Shown: positions 25,937 to 34,279 of the stretch, piece after piece | How positions within the stretch are numbered: the first letter of the stretch is position 1 | Layout of the letters: each line of letters begins with the position of its first letter | Origin: Rhizobiaceae bacterium | GTDB lineage: Bacteria > Pseudomonadota > Alphaproteobacteria > Rhizobiales > Rhizobiaceae | Length of the DNA stretch: 64,000 nt | Reading direction: 5' to 3' | Assembly: GCA_017643495.1 (NCBI GenBank) | Contig: JAEPNK010000001.1 | Coordinates: 103,613-167,612 of the forward strand | The notes under the pieces: generated by a model | The model's database searches: none | What the model saw: only the letters and a program-made list of their open reading frames with translations | Told to the model about the DNA's origin: nothing | Translations under genes and position numbers: made by a program

Positions 25937-26920
25937 TTACTCCGCAGCCAGGCGGGCCATCTTTCGTTTTTCTGCATGGGCGAGAGCTGCCTCGCGTACC
26001 CAGGCCCCGTCTTCCCAGGCCTTGCGTCGTGCTGCAATCCGCTCACGGTTCATGGGGCCGCCGCCTTTGACAACTTTCCAGAATTCATCCCAGTTGATCG
26101 GGCCAAAATCGTAGCCCTGCTTTTCCTCATTCCATTTCAGGTCGGGGTCCGGCATTTTCAGCCCGATCCTCTCAGCCTGGGGTACTGTCGCATCGACAAA
26201 TTTCTGGCGCAGCTCGTCATTGGTGAAGCGCTTGATTTTCCACTTCATGGACTGGTCGGAATTGACGCTGTCACCATCATGTGGACCGAACATCATCAGT
26301 GACGGCCACCACCAACGATCAAGCGATTCCTGTGCCATGCGTCGCTGCTCCGGTGTGCCTTGCGCAAGTGTCATGACGATCTCGTAGCCTTGCCGTTGAT
26401 GGAAGCTTTCTTCCTTGCATACGCGGATCATCGCCCTGGAGTAAGGCCCGTAAGAACACCGGCACAGCGGAATCTGGTTCATGATTGCTGCACCATCGAC
26501 AAGCCAGCCAATCATACCGATATCAGCCCAGGTCGGGGTGGGATAATTGAAAATCGAGGAATATTTCGCCTTTCCTGAAAGGAGCTCTTCTGTCATCTGC
26601 TCCCGCGAAACACCGAGCGTTTCGGCAGCAGAATAGAGATAAAGTCCGTGCCCTCCCTCATCCTGCACCTTGGCAAGCAATGCAGCCTTGCGCCGCAAGG
26701 TAGGCGCGCGGGTTATCCAGTTTCCCTCTGGCAACATGCCGACAATTTCAGAATGCGCGTGCTGGCCGATCTGACGTACCAAGGTCTTGCGATACCCCTC
26801 CGGCATCGGATCATTCGGCTCGATCTTTTCTTCTGCATCAATACGTTTCTGGAAGCGGGCGATGAATGCCTCGTCTTCAGCAGTTTTTCCATCGGCACCT
26901 ATGAGACCCTGGGAATACAT
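25937..26920 (-). CDS. paaA: Phenylacetyl-CoA epoxidase catalytic subunit
   Basis: 327 aa ferritin-like diiron subunit that epoxidises the ring of phenylacetyl-CoA. Diiron ligands are visible in [19 protein letters not shown] (ExxH) and [21 protein letters not shown] (ExxH). [28 protein letters not shown] (in pieces) is a family hallmark. First structural gene of the operon, 31 nt downstream of a large palindrome and 75 nt after the paaX stop. Confidence 0.95.
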   Translation of the reverse strand: MYSQGLIGADGKTAEDEAFIARFQKRIDAEEKIEPNDPMPEGYRKTLVRQIGQHAHSEIVGMLPEGNWITRAPTLRRKAALLAKVQDEGGHGLYLYSAAETLGVSREQMTEELLSGKAKYSSIFNYPTPTWADIGMIGWLVDGAAIMNQIPLCRCSYGPYSRAMIRVCKEESFHQRQGYEIVMTLAQGTPEQRRMAQESLDRWWWPSLMMFGPHDGDSVNSDQSMKWKIKRFTNDELRQKFVDATVPQAERIGLKMPDPDLKWNEEKQGYDFGPINWDEFWKVVKGGGPMNRERIAARRKAWEDGAWVREAALAHAEKRKMARLAAE

Positions 26921-26951
26921 GACAGCTTTCCTCCATTGCCTTCATAATATA

Positions 26952-26985
26952 TTACAAGAATTACCTTTTCAAGTAATTTTTGTAA
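26952..26985. promoter_or_regulatory. 34-bp dyad between paaX and paaA (candidate PaaX operator)
   Basis: Outer arms TTACAA / TTGTAA and inner arms AATTAC / GTAATT are all symmetric about 26968.5; 13 of 17 base pairs match. The site ends 32 nt before paaA in the paaX-paaA gap. PaaX is a GntR-like repressor released by phenylacetyl-CoA, so this is the obvious operator candidate, although the sequence differs from the E. coli site. Confidence 0.6.
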
Positions 26986-26995
26986 CATTTAAGGA

Positions 26996-27889
26996 TCATG
27001 CAAATCTTGACCTCAATTCCTTGCCCGGTTTTGGCAGGAGGTTTTCTGGTGAGAGGTAGCAATCATCAAGATAGGCTTCACTCTTCTCAAGTACATTCCT
27101 GTATATACCGGCAACAATATGCCCGGCCTCATTGCCCGGCCAGGGCTCGGGAGTCAGGTCGGCGGGCAGGTTCGGGTCTTTCAACACGATACGTCGCCAG
27201 TCATGAATCACAATCGTCCGGACAGCCAGGCAATCCAGTGGCTCGTTCAAATCGCCTGCTTGAAGTGCAGCATGCAAGTTGCGATACCGGTCCGAAAATG
27301 CGGCATACTGGAGACTCAATTCCTCCAGAGGCCATGCCATGCCTGACAGGCGCCTTGCATCCTCTACACCAATATCGCTTGTATGAAATGTGATTGAAGA
27401 TGCCGGATCTTGGGGAGAAGCATTGCAGGCTCCGGTTACCGCCCGCATGAAAATGCCCGGCATGGGAGAACCGTACCCCATTTCAACAAACTGTTCTGAA
27501 ACCGCATCATGGTCAGTCTGCGCATCAACAGGCAGTAATTTGAACTCAAGACTGTTTGACCATTCAGGGGTTTCACCGGCATAGATACGTTGTGCAGCAG
27601 AGGCGAAAAGCTCGGTACCATCCGGCGCCAGCATGTAGGAACTTTGTCGCCCGTGTTTGATGCGGGTTATCCAGCCGTCCCGTGCCAAACGGGAAAGCGC
27701 GGTTCGCAATGCGTTTGGCTCGATACCCAACCGTTCGAATATTGCCAGAAGGGAAGCAAGGCTGATCACCCCGCCCCTTGGCACAATGGCGTCACCAAAA
27801 ACCGTGATGACAATTGACCATACACTCGGACTTCCCTGCTGCCGCCAGTCCAAAAGCAGTTTTTCAAGATATTGCTGTGGCGTATCCAA
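26996..27889 (-). CDS. paaX: Phenylacetate operon transcriptional repressor
   Basis: 297 aa if started at the TTG at 27889; the open frame continues to 28045 but would run into the divergent CoA-transferase start. The conserved N-terminal winged helix reads SVWSIVITVFGDAIVPRGG, LEIFERLGIEPNALRTALSRLARDGWI (approximate, in pieces) and RIKHGRQSSYML; the C-terminal domain has LNEPLDCLAVRTIVIHDWRRIVLKDPNLP. PaaX represses paa genes until phenylacetyl-CoA binds. No ATG is available upstream of the conserved region, so the start is uncertain. Confidence 0.85.
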   Translation of the reverse strand: MDTPQQYLEKLLLDWRQQGSPSVWSIVITVFGDAIVPRGGVISLASLLAIFERLGIEPNALRTALSRLARDGWITRIKHGRQSSYMLAPDGTELFASAAQRIYAGETPEWSNSLEFKLLPVDAQTDHDAVSEQFVEMGYGSPMPGIFMRAVTGACNASPQDPASSITFHTSDIGVEDARRLSGMAWPLEELSLQYAAFSDRYRNLHAALQAGDLNEPLDCLAVRTIVIHDWRRIVLKDPNLPADLTPEPWPGNEAGHIVAGIYRNVLEKSEAYLDDCYLSPENLLPKPGKELRSRFA

Positions 27890-28045
27890 GTGTTTCTGCC
27901 TGCTTGTTACGGATTGGAAAAACTGTATGGTTTGTACTGTCCGCCGGGTTTTCAGGCAACCATCCTGTTGGCACTGCGGATCAAGTGCACCCCGGAGCAC
28001 TTGCCACTCCAGTCTGGAACCACAGCTAACGGAAGTCGTAACCAA

Positions 28046-29218
28046 ATGAGCGGCCCTCTTTCAGGCGTACGCGTTATCGACCTGACCAATGTGATATCCG
28101 GCCCCTCCGCAACCATGGTGTTGGGGGACCAGGGCGCAGACATAATCAAGGTGGAGTCGCCCAATGGCGATTTTGCCAGACACGTTGCAACGCGGCGTGC
28201 CGGTTTTTCCGCCTCATTCGTGAACAATAATCGCAACAAACGGTCAATCGTCCTCGATCTGAAGAGCCGCAACGGAATGAAAGCCCTGCAGGAACTTGTC
28301 CGCAAGGCTGACGTATTCGTCCAGAACTTTCGACCCGGTGTCATGCAACGGCTCGGGCTTGGCTATAAAGATCTGGAAAAGCTAAATCCCCGTCTTGTCT
28401 ATGTTTCAATCGCAGGTTTCGGATTTGACGGCCCTCTGGCAAAGCGTCCGGTTTACGATCCCTTGATACAAGCCTTGTCATCCCTTGCCACTGTTCAGGC
28501 AGGTTCTGACAATGAACGCCCAAAACTTGTACGCACCATCGTGCCGGACAAGCTCACCGGCGTTCAGGCAAGTCAGGCGATTACCGCAGCTCTTTTTTCA
28601 CGTGAGCGAACCGGTGAAGGCCAGCACGTGAAACTGTCAATGCTGGACACAATCATTGCGTTTCTCTGGGGTTCCGACATGGGAGGGCATACCTTTGTTG
28701 GCGAAGAGGATGAAGAAGAAAGGGCGCAGTCCTTCATCGACCTGATTTATGAAACTGCCGATGGCTATGTGACAATCTCGGTGATGCAGGACAAGCAATG
28801 GCAGGCATTTTGCCATGCACTTGGACGTGACGACCTTCTTGTCGACGAACGTTTCACCACTGCTGAAAAACGCGAAGTCAACAAGGACGCCAGACTTGAA
28901 GAAATACAGAACTCGGTTATCAGCCTGACTGGCGAGGATGTACTCTCCAGACTGGAAAATGCCGACGTGCCCTGTGCACCGGTTTTGACCCGGACCCAGA
29001 TGCGCAACCATCCGCAGGTCATCGCCAACGGCATAGTCATTGAAACCGATCACCAACATGCCGGACTGCTCCGCCAGGCAAGGGCTCCGGCAACCTTTTC
29101 CAAAACCCCTACAGCAATCCGGCGAGGCGCACCGCTTCTGGGTGAACACACAAAAGAAGTGCTGGAAGAATTTGGCCTGCCTTCCAGTCTCGTCAAATCC
29201 ATATTGTCAGAAACCTGA
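28046..29218 (+). CDS. CaiB/BaiF-family CoA-transferase (family III)
   Basis: 390 aa. Starts MSGPLSGVRVIDLTNVISGP; DQGADIIKVESPNGDFAR, FVNNNRNKRSIVLDLKS and FVQNFRPGVMQRLGLGY are family III CoA-transferase motifs. The catalytic aspartate is expected in RPVYDPLIQALSS. It heads a plus-strand operon with ltnD-otnK-otnC (18-nt gap to ltnD), divergent from paaX across a 156-nt promoter gap. The acyl acceptor is unknown; its company suggests a hydroxy- or oxo-acid rather than carnitine. Confidence 0.88.
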   Translation: MSGPLSGVRVIDLTNVISGPSATMVLGDQGADIIKVESPNGDFARHVATRRAGFSASFVNNNRNKRSIVLDLKSRNGMKALQELVRKADVFVQNFRPGVMQRLGLGYKDLEKLNPRLVYVSIAGFGFDGPLAKRPVYDPLIQALSSLATVQAGSDNERPKLVRTIVPDKLTGVQASQAITAALFSRERTGEGQHVKLSMLDTIIAFLWGSDMGGHTFVGEEDEEERAQSFIDLIYETADGYVTISVMQDKQWQAFCHALGRDDLLVDERFTTAEKREVNKDARLEEIQNSVISLTGEDVLSRLENADVPCAPVLTRTQMRNHPQVIANGIVIETDHQHAGLLRQARAPATFSKTPTAIRRGAPLLGEHTKEVLEEFGLPSSLVKSILSET

Positions 29219-29235
29219 ACCGGAGTCGCAATCAG

Positions 29236-30138
29236 TTGAGCAACAGAAAAACAGTATCCGTCTTCGGGTTGGGTTCAATGGGCTACGGTATCGCCCGGTC
29301 ACTGCTGCGTGCAGGCCATCACATTCATGGTCACGACATCAATCCGCAACTGGTTGATGAATTTCAGGCAGAAGGAGGCAGCCGGGAAAGTCCAGGCAAC
29401 ATCGTAAAGACGATTGATGCGGCAGTTATTGTTGTTCTCAATGCCGCCCAGACAGAGGCAATCCTGTGCGGGGAAGCCGGACTGGTCGACACCATGAAAC
29501 CGGGTTCGGTTGTCATTTCCTGTGCAACCGTTTCTCCGGAATTCGCGCAAAGGATGGAGAAGCAGTGCTCGGAAAGAAACATTCACTATCTTGATGCACC
29601 GATTTCCGGCGGTTCGGCAAAGGCGGATACGGGCCAACTCTCGGTAATGGCTGCAGGCAGCCATGAAGCCTTCGAAGCGGCGGGGTTTGCTCTTGATGCG
29701 ATTGCCGAGACCGTTTTCAAACTGGGTGATCAGGCCGGTCCCGGCTCTGCCATGAAAGCTGTAAACCAGATGCTTGCAGGGACACATATTGCAATAATGG
29801 CAGAAGCAATGACCTTTGCGATTAGCCAGGGGATCTCACCGGAAAAATTTCTTGAGGTTATTCCACAATGTGCCGGGACGAGCTGGATGCTGGAAAATCG
29901 CGCACCTCACATTGTCAATGGCGACTACACGCCCAGGTCGTCTGTGAATATCTGGCCAAAAGACCTTGGCATTGTGCTCGATGTGGCAAGGAGTACGAAC
30001 TTTTCAGCTCCCGTCACCGCTGCCGCTTTACAACAGTTTCTTGCTGCGGCAGGTTCCGGTCTCGGTGCCGAGGATGATGCGGCAGTTGCAAAGGTTTATG
30101 CCCGTAATGCAGGGCTTCAACTACCGGAGGAAAAATAA
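29236..30138 (+). CDS. ltnD: L-threonate dehydrogenase-like NAD-dependent beta-hydroxyacid dehydrogenase
   Basis: 300 aa, TTG start with CGGAG upstream. Rossmann motif FGLGSMGYGIARSLLRAG, substrate motif DAPISGGSAKADTGQLSVMAAG and the catalytic lysine in GSAMKAVNQMLAGTH identify the 3-hydroxyisobutyrate dehydrogenase family. The abutting otnK and otnC genes make LtnD (oxidation of L-threonate to 2-oxo-tetronate) the best match. The otnK ATG begins right after its stop. Confidence 0.85.
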   Translation: MSNRKTVSVFGLGSMGYGIARSLLRAGHHIHGHDINPQLVDEFQAEGGSRESPGNIVKTIDAAVIVVLNAAQTEAILCGEAGLVDTMKPGSVVISCATVSPEFAQRMEKQCSERNIHYLDAPISGGSAKADTGQLSVMAAGSHEAFEAAGFALDAIAETVFKLGDQAGPGSAMKAVNQMLAGTHIAIMAEAMTFAISQGISPEKFLEVIPQCAGTSWMLENRAPHIVNGDYTPRSSVNIWPKDLGIVLDVARSTNFSAPVTAAALQQFLAAAGSGLGAEDDAAVAKVYARNAGLQLPEEK

Positions 30139-31389
30139 ATGCTGCTCGGCTGCATAGGCGACGATTTTACCGGATCAAGCGATCTGGCCAACACACTGGC
30201 AAAAGAAGGAATGCGGGTTGTACAGTACACCGGCATTCCGGATGCACCTGCTGCTGATGACGTGGAAGCCGGTGTTATCGCGCTCAAATCGCGTTCCATA
30301 GATCCAACCGATGCAGTTGCCCAGTCTCTTGAAGCCCTCAAATGGCTCAAGGCCCAGGGTTGCGAGCAATTCTTTTTCAAATACTGTTCTACATTTGACT
30401 CCACGGCAGATGGCAATATCGGCCCAGTGGCCGAAGCGCTCGCCGAAGAACTTGGAGCCAGCAAGGTAATCGTGTGCCCTGCTTTCCCGGGAACCGGGCG
30501 CTCGGTCTATCAGGGGCATCTTTTTGTAAATGATGTTCTTTTGAACGAATCCGGCATGCAGAACCATCCCCTGACGCCGATGTCCGATCCTGATATCAGA
30601 CGATGGCTGAGACCCCAGACAAACTTGTCTGTAGGGCATGTAAATGCCCGGGATGTATTGCGTGGCTCCAGTACAATTTCAGAAGCCCTGGAGCGCGAAC
30701 ACAAAGCCGGTAACCGGCTGATCGTGGTTGATGCCCTTCAGGATGATGACTTGCGTGAAATCGGGACTGCGGCTGATGGCCTGCCTCTGATAACCGGTGG
30801 CTCGGGCATTGCACTTGGCCTGCCCGGAAATTTTCGCCGACATGGCAAAATCGGCACCAGCGGCAATGAATGGCAAGGACAAACAGGCAAAGCCGCGATC
30901 CTGTCAGGCTCCTGCTCAATTGCAACCCGGGGCCAGATCAAACAGCATCTTGAGAACAATCCGGCGATGGAAATTACCGCCGGTGACATTATCAACGCAA
31001 AGCTCTCGCCTGCGGATGCCGTTGAATGGGTCATGAAACAGGACGGTGTTCCACTGGTTTACAGCTCTGCCGACCCGGAAGTGGTGAAGCAGGTACAGAC
31101 AGAATTCGGCAAGGAAAAATCCGCCCATGCCATTGAAGGTTTTTTTGCGTCAACTGCACGTCTTCTTGCAGATGCCGGTATTGAACGCCTCATCGCTGCA
31201 GGGGGTGAAACCTCCGGTGCCGTTGTTGAGGGGCTCGCCGTGGAAAAGCTGGTAATCGGACCTGAGTTAGATCCCGGTGTTCCGGCATTGCGAGCCGGAG
31301 ACAAACTGGTCATTGCCCTGAAATCAGGAAATTTCGGCGCACCGGATTTCTTTGCCAAGGCCGTCAACATCATGGGTCAGGAAGCATGA
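30139..31389 (+). CDS. otnK: 3-oxo-tetronate kinase
   Basis: 416 aa four-carbon acid sugar kinase (DUF1537 type). N-terminal GCIGDDFTGSSDLANTLAKEG is the signature sugar-acid site; FKYCSTFDSTADGNIGPVAEAL and VVCPAFPGTGRSVYQGHLFVN-like segments follow. The C-terminal nucleotide-binding part has LIAAGGETSGAVVEGL and LVIALKSGNFGAPDFF. It phosphorylates 3-oxo-tetronate at O4. Overlaps otnC by 4 nt (ATGA). Confidence 0.92.
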   Translation: MLLGCIGDDFTGSSDLANTLAKEGMRVVQYTGIPDAPAADDVEAGVIALKSRSIDPTDAVAQSLEALKWLKAQGCEQFFFKYCSTFDSTADGNIGPVAEALAEELGASKVIVCPAFPGTGRSVYQGHLFVNDVLLNESGMQNHPLTPMSDPDIRRWLRPQTNLSVGHVNARDVLRGSSTISEALEREHKAGNRLIVVDALQDDDLREIGTAADGLPLITGGSGIALGLPGNFRRHGKIGTSGNEWQGQTGKAAILSGSCSIATRGQIKQHLENNPAMEITAGDIINAKLSPADAVEWVMKQDGVPLVYSSADPEVVKQVQTEFGKEKSAHAIEGFFASTARLLADAGIERLIAAGGETSGAVVEGLAVEKLVIGPELDPGVPALRAGDKLVIALKSGNFGAPDFFAKAVNIMGQEA

Positions 31390-32030
31390 ACGAAAACGCA
31401 CTGCGTGAACAAATCTGCCTTCTCGCCAAATCACTGTTCGACCGGGGGCTGACCGGGGGAAGTACCGGCAACATCTCTTCGCGAACGTCCGATGGTGGCC
31501 TTCTGGTATCACCAACCGGCACAAGTTTCGGACGGCTTGATCCCGCCCGCCTGAGCCGGTTTGATGCAGACGGGAACCTCATAGGAGGGGACAAGCCCAC
31601 CAAGGAAATGCCGCTCCATGCCGCTTTTTACGATACCCGCTCTACGGCAGGCGCAGTGGTCCATCTTCATTCCTGCCACTCAGTCGCACTTTCCATGATG
31701 CCGGATGCTGATGCGGACAATTTCCTGCCTCCGCTTACACCCTATGCAATCATGAAACTCGGCAAGGTAAAGTTGCTGCCCTTCTTCATGCCCGGTGACC
31801 CTGCAATGGGAGAAGCAGTGCGCGGACTGGCCGGCAAACGCAGCGCCGTGATGCTTGCAAACCACGGGCCCGTGGTTGCAGGCAAGGATGTGGAAGCCGC
31901 ATGCAATGCCATCGAGGAACTTGAAGATACGGCCCGGCTTGCCATGCTCACACGGGGTCTTGAACCCAGGGCATTGACCACCGAACAGGTCGGCAAACTT
32001 GTCACCAAATTTGATGTCGACTGGGAATAG
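31386..32030 (+). CDS. otnC: 3-oxo-tetronate 4-phosphate decarboxylase (class II aldolase fold)
   Basis: 214 aa. Class II aldolase/adducin domain: FDRGLTGGSTGNISSRT, AVVHLHSCHSVALSMM (zinc ligands H-x-H plus later His) and VMLANHGPVVAGKDVEAAC. In the threonate/erythronate pathways OtnC turns 3-oxo-tetronate-4-P into dihydroxyacetone phosphate and CO2. ATGA overlap with otnK shows tight coupling. No otnI isomerase follows; the next gene is a lipoprotein 150 nt away. Confidence 0.9.
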   Translation: MNENALREQICLLAKSLFDRGLTGGSTGNISSRTSDGGLLVSPTGTSFGRLDPARLSRFDADGNLIGGDKPTKEMPLHAAFYDTRSTAGAVVHLHSCHSVALSMMPDADADNFLPPLTPYAIMKLGKVKLLPFFMPGDPAMGEAVRGLAGKRSAVMLANHGPVVAGKDVEAACNAIEELEDTARLAMLTRGLEPRALTTEQVGKLVTKFDVDWE

Positions 32031-32182
32031 CGGCATTCGCCCCTGTCAAAACAAGTCCGGTTCGCTACCGTCTTCACTTGACTCAATCCCTATTCTGTAA
32101 CTTCATACTTTCGGATGTGGGTAACATTGTTGGATATCGGGGAAATTCGACAATGAATGTATGTAAAAGTGTGGGGGTTTTC

Positions 32183-32584
32183 ATGAAACAGGGAAAGCTG
32201 TTTGCAGTCGCAGCTGCAGTCATCGCCATTGCAGGATGCGCCAAGCGGGCAGATTCCGTTGTCCCGGTCAGCATACCAATTGCTGCCTATTCCGGCTTTG
32301 AATGCCCGGAACTGACACAGGAATATCTGCGCGAGTATAATCAACTGAACCATCTTGCAAGGGCACAGAACCAGGCCGCGACCGGTGATGCAATCGGGGT
32401 ATTCCTGCTGGGTGTACCAACGGCAAGCGTGACCGGCCATGACAAGGAAGGAGATCTTGCGGTTGCCAAGGGCAAGGTTCTCAGCATCGAAAGCGCCCTG
32501 AAATCCAAATCCTGCGATGTACCGCCTCCTCCAGCACCGCCACCTCCCAAAAGCGAGCCCGCACACGTGGCAGCCTCTGAATAA
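32183..32584 (+). CDS. Small lipoprotein with Pro-rich tail
   Basis: 133 aa. MKQGKLFAVAAAVIAIAGCAKR is a lipoprotein signal with the lipobox ending at Cys19. The mature part contains AYSGFECPELTQEYLREYNQLNHLARAQNQ (in pieces) and a short hydrophobic segment TGDAIGVFLLGVPTASV, then ends in PPPPAPPPPKSEP. Similar small lipoproteins with a glycine/alanine hydrophobic hairpin occur widely in alphaproteobacteria; function unknown. An upstream start at 32153 is possible, but the lipobox position favours 32183. Confidence 0.75.
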   Translation: MKQGKLFAVAAAVIAIAGCAKRADSVVPVSIPIAAYSGFECPELTQEYLREYNQLNHLARAQNQAATGDAIGVFLLGVPTASVTGHDKEGDLAVAKGKVLSIESALKSKSCDVPPPPAPPPPKSEPAHVAASE

Positions 32585-32678
32585 AATCACCCGTAAACGT
32601 GATTCAGCCTTATGCCCGAAACAGGCGCCGGTATGATGACCTGCTTCTGGCAAGCTTTCCTAATGTTGGCAGGCCGGA

Positions 32679-32981
32679 CTATTGCAACCGGTACAATCTC
32701 AACGGCTTGGCTTCCTCGCGACCTATTATGCCTTTTGCTTCGAGATCAAGCTGGGCAGCTTTCAGCCACCACCCGGCCTTGGCTCCCCCGGGGAAAAGGT
32801 CTTCAGGCAACAAGGGAAGCAATTCTGCTTTTGCCTCTGCTACAGTCAAGCCCGGCGTTCTGAGTGGCAATATTGCAAGCAGGGCATGTTTCATCGCTTC
32901 ATATTTGGCACGGTTTACACGCTGCACCCGTCCGGGAGACTTTACATTCTCGACTTCTATCTTCTCCTCATGATCAGGCAT
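32679..32981 (-). CDS. Small conserved hypothetical protein (DUF6958-like)
   Basis: 100 aa, starting MPDHEEKIEVENVKSPGRVQ. The body VNRAKYEAMKHALLAILPLR, GLTVAEAKAELLPLLPEDLFPGG and KAGWWLKAAQLDLEAKGII looks like a winged-helix-style small domain. I recall related alphaproteobacterial proteins under DUF6958 but cannot confirm. The start overlaps the DUF6151-like stop by 8 nt, so both are in one operon controlled from the divergent promoter near 33.5 kb. Confidence 0.7.
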   Translation of the reverse strand: MPDHEEKIEVENVKSPGRVQRVNRAKYEAMKHALLAILPLRTPGLTVAEAKAELLPLLPEDLFPGGAKAGWWLKAAQLDLEAKGIIGREEAKPLRLYRLQ

Positions 32982-33504
32982 TGAGTGTCTTCCTGACGTA
33001 ATCAATCCTGGGTGCGCGGAACCCCATGGCCGCCCAGGCAAGCAGCAGCCTTGCAAAAAAACGAAAGTCGTGCCTCTTCGCGTTTGGCACATTTTCCGGC
33101 AGAACGACGCCATCAGGCGCTTCCCCTGCCATGGTTCGCATGTCCAGCGACGGAGCGGAGTTTTCAGGCCACAACCGCGTATAAATACTCAACCAGTGTC
33201 CCTGTGTGAACTCGAGAAACATTGGCGTATTGCAGCAACCGGCAATTATTCTTCGTGTCTTGCTGTCAGCCTTCAGTTTGTGTTCGCACAGATGGCCAGC
33301 CCCCTTGACGCACTGAACCCGGTCTTTGCGATAGAGCACAAAGCCCGTTGCGCTTTTTTCATCAAGAACCGGTATCGCTTGAGGCAGGTCTGCAAAAAGC
33401 TTGCCCGCCTGCTGGCATTCTGAGCACAGACATTCCGTTGCCATGATATGCGTGCCTTCAAGATGAAGCGCCACTTCCCCACAGGCACATTTCAATTCTG
33501 TCAT
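32974..33504 (-). CDS. GFA-like zinc protein (DUF6151-like)
   Basis: 176 aa. Paired cysteines LKCACGEVALHLEG, ATECLCSECQ and IAGCCNTPMFLEF resemble the zinc sites of glutathione-dependent formaldehyde-activating (GFA) proteins, but the middle differs from classic GFA. The longer reading to 33564 would run through the operator, so MTELKCACGEV at 33504 was chosen. It is divergent from the TetR gene with a 108-nt gap, so probably the TetR target. Confidence 0.75.
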   Translation of the reverse strand: MTELKCACGEVALHLEGTHIMATECLCSECQQAGKLFADLPQAIPVLDEKSATGFVLYRKDRVQCVKGAGHLCEHKLKADSKTRRIIAGCCNTPMFLEFTQGHWLSIYTRLWPENSAPSLDMRTMAGEAPDGVVLPENVPNAKRHDFRFFARLLLAWAAMGFRAPRIDYVRKTLNA

Positions 33505-33535
33505 AGGATTTTCCGTAAACTCTTGCAATAAAACT

Positions 33536-33554
33536 AGACTGTACCGTCCAGTTT
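33536..33554. promoter_or_regulatory. TetR-type operator in divergent promoter
   Basis: The 19-bp sequence AGACTGTACCGTCCAGTTT is an imperfect palindrome (7 of 9 pairs about the central C at 33545). It lies 32 nt upstream of the DUF6151-like gene and 59 nt upstream of the TetR gene. Operators of this ACTG-N-CAGT style are common for AcrR-like TetR proteins. Confidence 0.6.
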
Positions 33555-33612
33555 GATTTGTCAATCAAAACTGCTATGTTTCAGCCAACATGGTTTTGTG
33601 AGAATTTATGAC

Positions 33613-34266
33613 ATGCCCAATGGCACCAGCACCCGCATGCAAAAAAACCGGCAGAACATTCTCAATGCTGCCGAAACCGTTTTTCTGAAAAAGGGTTTTC
33701 CAGGCACAAGCATGGATGAGATTGCAGAGGTTGCCTGCATGTCAAAACAGACGGTTTATGCTCATTTCACATCCAAGGAGACATTGTTTCGCGAGGTTGT
33801 GATTGCCATGACAGGCAAGGCTGCAGCCACACTGAAGGAAGACACCAGAGAAACGCCCATTGAAAAGTCCGCAAGTGATTACCTGTTGCAGGCCGCACAT
33901 GAACAACTGGCTATCGTGATGACGCCCCGCCTTATGCGTCTCCGCCGCATGGTAATCGGAGAGATAGAACGCTTTCCCGAATTGGGAGAGGCCTTGTATG
34001 AAAACGGGCCGCAAAAATCCATCAAAAAACTCGCATCGGCAATGGCCCATTATACAAGTATCGGAGAGTTGCATACTCCTGATCCGATGGCAGCTGCAGC
34101 AAGTTTCAACTGGCTTCTGATGGGTGCACCAGTTAATGCAGCCATGTTGCTTGGGGATGCTGCCCTGCCCGATGAAGAGAAGCGCAGGAAGCATGTGAAA
34201 GAAAGTGTCCGGGTTTTTCTCAGCGCTTACGGAGCCGGAAAAAACACAAGCCACCAGCCGGAATGA
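33613..34266 (+). CDS. TetR/AcrR-family transcriptional regulator
   Basis: 217 aa. N-terminal DNA-binding domain: RQNILNAAETVFLKKGFPGTSMDEIAEVACMSKQTVYAHFTSKETLFREV (in pieces), a textbook TetR helix-turn-helix. The C-terminal effector domain (LMRLRRMVIGEIERFPELGEALYENGP) is of the AcrR/TetR_C type. Start at 33613 was preferred to 33553, which would cover the operator. Probably controls the divergent GFA-like operon. Confidence 0.9.
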   Translation: MPNGTSTRMQKNRQNILNAAETVFLKKGFPGTSMDEIAEVACMSKQTVYAHFTSKETLFREVVIAMTGKAAATLKEDTRETPIEKSASDYLLQAAHEQLAIVMTPRLMRLRRMVIGEIERFPELGEALYENGPQKSIKKLASAMAHYTSIGELHTPDPMAAAASFNWLLMGAPVNAAMLLGDAALPDEEKRRKHVKESVRVFLSAYGAGKNTSHQPE

Positions 34267-34279
34267 ACCATGCCGCGCT

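Noticed and set aside
28046..29218. CoA-transferase as CaiB of the carnitine pathway
   Set aside because: It is 8 kb from the carnitine operon and tightly linked to ltnD-otnK-otnC, so that context was preferred.
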